Assembly: GCF_900111645.1 (NCBI RefSeq)
Contig: NZ_FOHQ01000002.1
Coordinates: 310,001-374,000, forward strand
Direction of reading: 5' to 3'
DNA: 64,000 nucleotides
Source of the DNA: Methanococcoides vulcani
Lineage (GTDB): Archaea > Halobacteriota > Methanosarcinia > Methanosarcinales > Methanosarcinaceae
This document shows, piece after piece, positions 58,070 through 64,000 of the stretch. A model generated the notes under the pieces. The model was given only the letters and a program-made list of their open reading frames with translations. It was not told the DNA's origin and made no database searches. The position numbers and the translations under genes were made by a program. Each line of letters opens with the position of its first letter. Position 1 is the first letter of the stretch.

Positions 58070-58870
58070 TCATTCTTTGTCCATATGGACATCCAGTTGT
58101 GGATATGGTATCTCGATATCTGCATCTTTGTATGCATTCAGAATTCCATTGGTAAGATCGCCTTTGACTCCCCAGTAATCCGATGTATTTGCCCATGCAC
58201 GAAGCTGGAGATTTACAGATGAATCTGCAAGTTCAGTTGTGACAACAGCAGGTGCAGGGTCCCCAAGGACCATTGAGTTGTTCTTCATAAGGTCCATAGC
58301 AACCTGGATGGCCTGATCCAGCTTTGTGTCGTAACTGATGCCAACGTTAACATCAACTCTTCTGGTAGGCATTCTTGTTGCGTTCTCAATGGCACTTCCC
58401 CAAATTACCTTGTTAGGAATTGTAACTAACTTGTTATCGGGTGTAAGCAGTTCTGTTGCCATAAAACCAACAGCACTTACACTTCCTGAGTAGCCTGTCA
58501 CTGATACAAATTCCCCTTTGTCGAATGGTCTCAGTGTGGCGATCCATATGCCTGCTGCAAGATTTGTCAGTGTATCCTGCATTCCGAAGCCAAGTATCAG
58601 ACCTATGACTGCTGAAAGCCCGACTACTATCGAGCTAATATCAGGACCAAGTGCTGATACCGTTGCAAGTATGACTGCAACATACAACAATGCCAGAACG
58701 AACCTGGACAGGAATTCTGCTACAAGTTCGGGCAGTTCTGTTTTTTGAAGTCCACTCTTAAACATTCCTGCTATGATCTTTGCTATAATGATACCTACAA
58801 CAAGTATTACCAAGGCTGATAGCAAATCAAAATATGTCAGATCCATATATGGTAGATTTTGAGACAGCAT
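58070..58870 (-). CDS. Small-conductance mechanosensitive channel (MscS family)
   Basis: 266 residues with three N-terminal membrane helices and the pore-lining helix IVVGLSAVIGLILGFGMQDT, then the MscS beta domain (AAGIWIATLRPFDKGEFVSV, RRVDVNVGISYDTKLDQAI). It releases solutes on hypo-osmotic shock. There are 28 bases between its end and the CDGSH gene start, on the same strand; co-transcription is possible. Confidence 0.92.
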   Translation of the reverse strand: MLSQNLPYMDLTYFDLLSALVILVVGIIIAKIIAGMFKSGLQKTELPELVAEFLSRFVLALLYVAVILATVSALGPDISSIVVGLSAVIGLILGFGMQDTLTNLAAGIWIATLRPFDKGEFVSVTGYSGSVSAVGFMATELLTPDNKLVTIPNKVIWGSAIENATRMPTRRVDVNVGISYDTKLDQAIQVAMDLMKNNSMVLGDPAPAVVTTELADSSVNLQLRAWANTSDYWGVKGDLTNGILNAYKDADIEIPYPQLDVHMDKE

Positions 58871-59175
58871 GTAGTCAACTCCCTTAATTTTAAAACAATA
58901 CCCATTATTTGTTGGTGTTGATGGCTATATAAGGGTATTGTAAAATTCCCTGGCCGGGATGTGTTCTGTGATTCGGATATCATCTGATTATGGTGCGATG
59001 AGTTCGATTGATTATGTTTTGGTGTTTATATGTGTGGGGTCATGCTATTCATAAGTCATAATAAACTCTGATTTACTCCACATATTTCTTCATTCATTTG
59101 CATTATTTCTTGTTAGCTTACAAAATATCGTGAATAATCATTGACAAATATCTTTTTATAATATTACTCCTTCTA

Positions 59176-59255
59176 GGGGGCTGACTCCAAACGGGGAGGC
59201 GTGTCCAATGATACTCCTCCTCCAACTCTTTTATGCATATTCTCTGTTGTTTTAA
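59176..59255 (+). ncRNA. Small RNA or leader with self-sequestered ribosome site
   Basis: A GC-rich island in the 640-bp AT-rich gap after MscS. TTTTTATAATATTA near 59150-59163 would start transcription near 59176. GGGGAGG (59193-59199) can pair with the CCTCCTCC run at 59215-59222. The same GGGGAGG is a Shine-Dalgarno 8 nt before ATG 59208, which opens a 15-codon frame (MILLLQLFYAYSLLF, TAA 59253-59255). It may be a short RNA or encode a hydrophobic peptide whose ribosome site is hidden by its own codons. A T run follows at 59284-59290. Confidence 0.4.
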
Positions 59256-59406
59256 TTCACGTTTAAAGCGTTAGCTGTTGCTCTTTTTTAGAATTTGTAT
59301 CTGTTACTTTCTATGCATCTATTTCCAGTTAACTTTGAATCGGGTGCGCATATTTATCGACAAACGGCCGATATTATCGTCCCACCGGTTGACAATCTCA
59401 AAAGGC

Positions 59407-59463
59407 TTATATAAGAATTGGAATATTAGAAAATCTAACTATTAGTTTATCAAATGATTTGAT
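59407..59463 (+). promoter_or_regulatory. TATA box and operator dyads of the MarR-RND operon
   Basis: TTATATAA (59408-59415) is followed by TTAGA-AAA-TCTAA (59426-59438), CTAA-CTA-TTAG (59435-59445) and the perfect 15-bp palindrome ATCAAATGATTTGAT (59449-59463). They overlap the expected transcript start near 59435-59440, as expected for repression by the MarR protein encoded next. Confidence 0.55.
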
Positions 59464-59514
59464 TATCTAATTGTTGCAGTTTCAACGTTGAGTACTGGAT
59501 TCAGGAGGTACAAT

Positions 59515-60006
59515 TTGGATAAAATTGAGCAATTCGTCAAATTACATGTGGAAATTGAACATGTCAAAAGAAAATTAGAGGGTAACATGACTGAATGTTT
59601 CCTGAAAGATGAAGGTTGTACCAGTGCACATAAAACCATGAACAAGGCCCTTCTTCTCATATAGGAAGAAAGTGAGATCATGCCTTCGACACTTGCGAGA
59701 TTCCTGGAACTCAAAAAGAGCAGTGTTACAAGCCTTATCGACAGTCTTGAAAATGAAGGTTTTGTCTGTCGGAAAGACGATCCTTCCGATCGCAGGAAAG
59801 TGTTGATCTCTATTACTGAAAAAGGTGTGGAACACACTAAAAAGATCATCACTAAAATGCTTTCAGTAGCTAAAAAATGTATGAGCGATCTGGATGATGA
59901 AACGCTTGAAAAGGCTATTGAAGCACAGCTAATCCTACTCAAATTACAGCGCCACATGTATGATCGATCGGTTGAACTGCTCGATCAAAAATGTACTCCT
60001 GAATAA
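59515..60006 (+). CDS. MarR-family transcriptional regulator with in-frame UAG (pyrrolysine?)
   Basis: TTG 59515 follows AGGAGGT (59503-59509) by 5 nt and opens LDKIEQFVKLHVEIEHVKRK. The frame meets TAG at 59662-59664 (codon 50) between LLLI and EESEIMPSTLARFLELK, in the middle of a MarR winged helix, then continues SSVTSLIDSLENEGFVCRKD, DPSDRRKVLISITEKG and a C-terminal dimerisation helix to TAA. There is no frameshift. With the UAG read, the protein is 163 aa, normal for MarR; without it only the last 109 residues could start at ATG 59680, lacking the first dimerisation helix. It likely represses the adjacent exporter. Confidence 0.8.
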
Positions 60007-60040
60007 TACAGTCAATAATAAAAGATAGGAAGCGATTACC

Positions 60041-62428
60041 ATAAAGAACCTATTCGAAAAACTGGGAATCTTTATTGAGAACAATACGATCCCTATAATA
60101 GTAGTGGCATTATTGTTCGTACTTGTCTCTGTTCAGGGTGCACAGAACATCAGTATGGAATCCGGAACAGAAACATTTGTTGAGAAGACTTCCCAACTGT
60201 ATCAGGATTTTGATCATCTCTATATGAATATCTTTGGTACAGAGGCCATTGTCATAATAGTGGAGGACGGACCGGTAAGTGATCCTGCTTTGCTGCAGGC
60301 AATGGACCGACTGGATCACATGTCATCGTCACTGCCCGGTGTGGTAGGGGTGCAAAGTGTTTCATCGGTTGTCAAAGATGCCAATTTCGGTCTTACCGGT
60401 GAAGCAGCACTTCCTGAAGACAGGGTCGAATTGGAGTCCCTTATCACCCACTATGTTCCTGAACAACTGATGCCGGACAATACTCACACACTTATCTACG
60501 TTGAAATAGCAGGGTCGGTAAGTGATGACCAGAAACAGGAGATATTAAGGGAGATCGAGACATCAGTTGTCCTGGCGGAATTCCCTCCTGATTATAATAT
60601 TGTAGTAACAGGTGAGCCGGCTTTCATGGTTTCCATGAACAATGCCATGATGTCAAGTATGGCTGTACTGCTTGGGCTTTCGGTCGTCCTGATGATCGTT
60701 GTGCTATATCTTGTGTTCGGCCATGTCAGGTGGAGACTCATGCCCCTTGCTATTGTATTGCTAGGTATAATCTACACTTTCGGTGCCATGGGCTATCTGG
60801 AGATACCAATGACCATGGTCTCAATGGCAGCATTCCCTGTACTCATAGGGCTGGGTATAGACTATGCCATCCAGTTCCAGAATCGTATCGAAGAGGAACT
60901 CGAACGCGGCGAGACGCCGGCAGAGGCAGTGGTGGATACTATCAAACATACCGGTCCGGCTGTCCTGATCGCACTCATAATTACAGCACTGGGTTTCTTT
61001 TCCCTTGTGACCTCAAGCGTACCCATGATACAGGACTTTGCAAAACTGCTTCTCATAGGTATTGTGATGTGCTTCCTTGCATCCCTGTTCGTCGGAGTGA
61101 CTGTGATATACGGTCTTGACAACATGCAATCTATACGCAAGGAGAGGTTTGGGCATTTATCCCTGACCGGCAAAAATAAGTCAAAGACATCATCCTCAAA
61201 CTCCAAGGAGGCTAAGCCGGACATTCTGGACAGGATACTGGGTCGTACAACCCATTTCACTATCAAACATCCTTTCATGATCCTGTCTATTGCTGTTCTT
61301 GTCTGTGCTGGTGGTCTGCTGGCAGACACCCAGGTCCCTATCCAGACAGATACGGAAACCTTTGTACCGCAGGACCTGCCGGCATTGGTCGACCTGAAAC
61401 ACCTTTCTGATATTACAGGGGGCGAGGACCAGCTGAACATTATTATAAAGACCGACAATGTTGCTGATCCTAATACTCTGAAATGGATGGATGAGTTCAG
61501 CATTCATGAAGTGGATAACCGGAACAATATCCTCGGGGCGGAAAGCATGGCTACTATTGTTAAGTCAATGAACGGTGGCGTGATCCCCGAAAGTGAAGAT
61601 GAGATCAGATCACTGTATGAACAGATGCCTGCCCAGCAGAAAGACCGTTTCATGTATGGGGAGAATATGCTCTTGCTTAACCTGAATATTGGTGATGTAA
61701 TGGGAAGCCTTGGTATGGAAGGGGTCGAAGTTCTCACGGATGTTGTCAGGGATGACATGTTGTGGATGTCACCACCTCCCGGGCTGACTGCTACAATAAC
61801 AGGAAGTAATGTCGTGTTCACAGAGGTCATTGGAGCTCTCACTTCAGGAAGGGTCTTTATGACATATCTGGGATTGGGGCTGGTATTTGGTGGATTGCTT
61901 TTGATCTACCGTGATCTTCTCAAGGCCCTTGTTCCGGTAGTGACAATGTTCATGGTTGTCGGCTGGTCAGGAGGACTGATGTACCTGATGGGTATGGAAT
62001 ACACACCAATGACAGCTACACTGGGTGCACTTATCCTTGGTGTGGGTTCCGAGTATGCTGTACTTATGATGGAGAGATATTTCGAGGAAAAAGAAAAAGG
62101 TGCCACTCCTGAAGAAGCAATGACCGAAGCAGGTGTCAAGATCGGAAAAGCGATCATCACTTCCGGACTTACAACGCTGTTTGGTTTTTGTGCACTGGTA
62201 GCATCCGATTTCAATATTATCAGCAGTTTTGGAATGATCACTGTAATAGATGTAGGGCTTGCCCTGTTCGCAACATTTGTGATCTTCCCGCCTGTGATGG
62301 TATTGCTCGATAATTTCCGCGAAAAGAGGAAAGCAAAAAAGATAATACTTGATGGATCATTTGAGGATGATATATCAACGACAGAAACTGGAAAATATGG
62401 AACTGATCCGGGGGCTGATGCCTTTTGA
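60041..62428 (+). CDS. RND superfamily (MMPL-type) exporter, probable ATA start
   Basis: Twelve-helix proton-driven exporter: helix 1 (TIPIIVVALLFVLVSVQGA), a large extracellular domain, helices 2-6 with the GLGIDYAIQF proton-relay motif, a second half from about residue 400 and a matching VGSEYAVLM motif. Canonical starts fail: GTG 60104 would cut helix 1 in half. ATA 60041 after AGGA gives IKNLFEKLGIFIENN before helix 1, the usual N-terminus, and 795 aa. It overlaps the next gene by one base. The substrate is unknown. Confidence 0.88.
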   Translation: MKNLFEKLGIFIENNTIPIIVVALLFVLVSVQGAQNISMESGTETFVEKTSQLYQDFDHLYMNIFGTEAIVIIVEDGPVSDPALLQAMDRLDHMSSSLPGVVGVQSVSSVVKDANFGLTGEAALPEDRVELESLITHYVPEQLMPDNTHTLIYVEIAGSVSDDQKQEILREIETSVVLAEFPPDYNIVVTGEPAFMVSMNNAMMSSMAVLLGLSVVLMIVVLYLVFGHVRWRLMPLAIVLLGIIYTFGAMGYLEIPMTMVSMAAFPVLIGLGIDYAIQFQNRIEEELERGETPAEAVVDTIKHTGPAVLIALIITALGFFSLVTSSVPMIQDFAKLLLIGIVMCFLASLFVGVTVIYGLDNMQSIRKERFGHLSLTGKNKSKTSSSNSKEAKPDILDRILGRTTHFTIKHPFMILSIAVLVCAGGLLADTQVPIQTDTETFVPQDLPALVDLKHLSDITGGEDQLNIIIKTDNVADPNTLKWMDEFSIHEVDNRNNILGAESMATIVKSMNGGVIPESEDEIRSLYEQMPAQQKDRFMYGENMLLLNLNIGDVMGSLGMEGVEVLTDVVRDDMLWMSPPPGLTATITGSNVVFTEVIGALTSGRVFMTYLGLGLVFGGLLLIYRDLLKALVPVVTMFMVVGWSGGLMYLMGMEYTPMTATLGALILGVGSEYAVLMMERYFEEKEKGATPEEAMTEAGVKIGKAIITSGLTTLFGFCALVASDFNIISSFGMITVIDVGLALFATFVIFPPVMVLLDNFREKRKAKKIILDGSFEDDISTTETGKYGTDPGADAF

Positions 62429-63531
62429 TGACGAACTGTAAAAAAACACAAAAAAACAAATATGTGAATTCAGCGGTCATGATGGCTGTTCTGCTGACTG
62501 CGGCTTTGTTTGCGGTCACTGCATCTCCTGTAGGAGCAAAAGAGTTCATACAGCCGACCTATGAGTTCTCTACCAATTATTATGATGCCTACGGTGAACC
62601 TGATATCTATGCTTCCGTTCTCGGGGACACTGTGTTTGAAAGGGGTGAGACCGCACAGGTTCGCATTGTCCTTTCGAACAGGGGTGTACTGTATGGATTC
62701 AAGGCTAAGGCCGATGTAGGTACAAAAGAAAGTGATCATGCAAAGTCTTTAAAGGAAATTGAATATGAGTCTTTGAGGACGACTGCTTTTGGGGTTAAGG
62801 CTGAGATGGTCTCGATCACAGATAATATAGAGGTCGACCCGACAACAAGTGTCCAGACACTTGACAAGCTATACCCGGGAGTACTTCCAGATGATCCGAT
62901 GTCTTTTACCATCACTATCTCAGACAATGCACCTGCAGGGAGTTACGTGCTTTTGCTGCCTGTGAGTTACGAATATCAGAGTCAGGTCGAGATGACCGAT
63001 GGGAGTACTGTGAGGCTTGGCTTACCTGATCTTGACCATACCACATTCTACAAGACAAGGAATACGACCCTTCAGATACCGCTGGTGATCGAACCAGCTG
63101 CAAAGTTCGCGGTGTCCGATGTGGAAGGTGAACTTACATCCGGGCAGTCAGGCATCATTAATGTGACCTACACGAATGTGGGTGAGGTCGAAGCGGCTGA
63201 TGCGTTTGCCCGGATAATTGTGATGAAACCGTTGAGTTCTGACAGGTCAGTTGTAAACCTGGGTAATATTGCACCGGGGGAAAGTAAGACCGCATCATTC
63301 GATCTTGCTGCGGAGATCTCTGCAGTGGAGAAGAATTACGGAATTGATAGTGAGATCAAGTATTGTGATGAGGATGGCGAGATCGAGTTCTCGGACAACA
63401 TTATTGTTGAGGTTCCGCTCAGGTCAAGGGAAGCCCGTATCAGCATCACGACGCTGGCACTTGCAGGAATACTCCTGGTAGCAGCTTACATGGGATACAA
63501 TACGATACGCAGGAAGGATGACAAAAAATAA
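62428..63531 (+). CDS. COG1361-type secreted S-layer-related protein
   Basis: Signal peptide (VMMAVLLTAALFAVTASPVGA), beta-sandwich repeats typical of CARDB/COG1361 proteins (RGETAQVRIVLSNRGVLYGF, SGQSGIINVTYTNVGEVEA, NLGNIAPGESKTASF) and a C-terminal helix with RRKDDKK that anchors it outside the membrane. ATG 62428 overlaps the RND stop (TGATG), so the two are co-translated. Pairing of an RND exporter with such surface proteins suggests a combined export or surface-assembly complex. Confidence 0.85.
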   Translation: MTNCKKTQKNKYVNSAVMMAVLLTAALFAVTASPVGAKEFIQPTYEFSTNYYDAYGEPDIYASVLGDTVFERGETAQVRIVLSNRGVLYGFKAKADVGTKESDHAKSLKEIEYESLRTTAFGVKAEMVSITDNIEVDPTTSVQTLDKLYPGVLPDDPMSFTITISDNAPAGSYVLLLPVSYEYQSQVEMTDGSTVRLGLPDLDHTTFYKTRNTTLQIPLVIEPAAKFAVSDVEGELTSGQSGIINVTYTNVGEVEAADAFARIIVMKPLSSDRSVVNLGNIAPGESKTASFDLAAEISAVEKNYGIDSEIKYCDEDGEIEFSDNIIVEVPLRSREARISITTLALAGILLVAAYMGYNTIRRKDDKK

Positions 63532-63579
63532 CACTTTGGCTGAAAAATTATCGAATTAACACTATGAAGAGGACTAATT

Positions 63580-64000
63580 ATGTTTAAAATGACAGATTCC
63601 AGATACGCTGTGCCAATTATGGTCTCACTTGCAGTATTGCTGCTGTTTGCAGCTCCGGTCCATGCGGAGTTTACGGCAGCTAATGCGGAACTACCTGATT
63701 TCTTCAATTTTGATGAGAACTATTATACTGTATATGGTGGTCCCGATGTGACTGCGACCCTCGTAGGTGATAACGAGTTCGAACGAGGTGATTCCGTCAC
63801 ACTGAACCTCGATCTTATGAACAAGGGTATGATCACAGGTTTCAGATCAGAAGAGGATGATTTCTACCTTACTGAGCTGGAGCAGAAGTTGCAGAGTACT
63901 GAAATGTCCTATGAATCCCAGAGAACTACGGCTATCGGTATTGTTGCTGTTCTGACCCCTCTTGATCCTGCTGTTAAAGTAAAGTCCGGACCTCAGGAAG
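63580..64000 (+). CDS. Second COG1361-type secreted protein (partial, 5' end)
   Basis: ATG 63580 is preceded by GAGG. A signal peptide (VPIMVSLAVLLLFAAPVHA) leads to YYTVYGGPDVTATLVGDNEF and RGDSVTLNLDLMNKGMITGF, clear paralogues of YYDAYGEPDIYASVLGDTVF and RGETAQVRIVLSNRGVLYGF in the preceding gene. The two therefore arose by duplication. The gene runs off the window after about 140 residues. Confidence 0.85.
   Translation, partial: MFKMTDSRYAVPIMVSLAVLLLFAAPVHAEFTAANAELPDFFNFDENYYTVYGGPDVTATLVGDNEFERGDSVTLNLDLMNKGMITGFRSEEDDFYLTELEQKLQSTEMSYESQRTTAIGIVAVLTPLDPAVKVKSGPQE

Noticed and set aside
59680-60006. MarR gene starting at ATG 59680
   Set aside because: It would lack the N-terminal dimerisation helix and has no good ribosome site, whereas TTG 59515 has AGGAGGT and opens a full-length MarR.
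60026-60028. A further read-through TAG upstream of the RND exporter
   Set aside because: The TAG lies in the untranslated gap; the codons before it show no protein-like pattern, so it is not evidence for pyrrolysine.

Overview
The window looks like chromosomal DNA of a methylotrophic methanogenic archaeon of the Methanosarcinaceae, most like Methanococcoides or a close relative. The support is archaeal replication genes (PCNA, primase large subunit, RfcL), archaeal lipid genes, archaeosortase A, the methanogen-specific mtxX-mtxA-mtxH cluster, pterin and tetrapyrrole genes, bacterial-type acquisitions (ClpB, PAS histidine kinase), AT-rich TATA promoters, and two otherwise intact genes interrupted by one in-frame TAG each, as expected where UAG can be read as pyrrolysine. 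Every gene whose stop lies in the window (nearly sixty) ends in TAA or TGA.

Layout. 0-2.7 kb: SurE tail, a small protein with MoaA, and a CbiA/CfbB amidase. 2.7-5.3 kb: minus-strand information operon (Nudix, TFS, PCNA, PriL). 5.4-7.5 kb: archaeosortase A with archaetidylserine decarboxylase and synthase, a protein-lipid anchoring module. 7.5-12.3 kb: ClpB, a divergent HTH regulator, a 15-unit CTT microsatellite and a PAS histidine kinase. 12.3-20.1 kb: MptD, HisC, ArgD, a bactofilin-like protein, a PUA protein, RtcB/archease RNA ligase, an archaetidylinositol-type synthase and a class II aldolase, with a probable structured RNA near 16.7 kb. 20.2-23.7 kb: tRNA-Thr, an MFS transporter, Ogt and RfcL. 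23.9-27.6 kb: mtxX-mtxA-mtxH and an odd acidic 430-residue protein. 27.8-32.7 kb: IlvD, a scarred interval with two cas1-like tails, a secreted protein and flanking direct repeats, then a radical SAM enzyme. 32.8-36.0 kb: flippase-like protein, sugar nucleotidyltransferase, OB-fold protein and FKBP lipoprotein.

36.5-42.9 kb holds the most striking system: a DUF2162 membrane protein, an ExbB/MotA channel, a DUF2149 protein and a 1534-residue CobN-like protein with a signal peptide and C-terminal anchor. It reads as a proton-driven, cell-surface tetrapyrrole or metal handling machine. It is followed by a YHS-ferredoxin-FrhB protein with an in-frame UAG. 44.3-48.1 kb: tRNA-Ala, tRNA-Ile, a structured RNA candidate, an HTH regulator with two tandem start sites, a LeuC-family enzyme and two small proteins. 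48.1-58.9 kb: LarC/LarB (nickel-pincer cofactor), a TPR protein, U32 peptidase, Maf, DUF427, a rubredoxin-ThDP enzyme fusion, a double CDGSH protein and MscS. 59.2-64 kb: a MarR regulator with an in-frame UAG, an RND exporter and two COG1361-type surface proteins, apparently one operon.

Two recurrent translation oddities deserve attention: UAG inside genes, and genes whose best start by homology and Shine-Dalgarno position is ATA (MtxA, RND) or possibly ATC (bactofilin).
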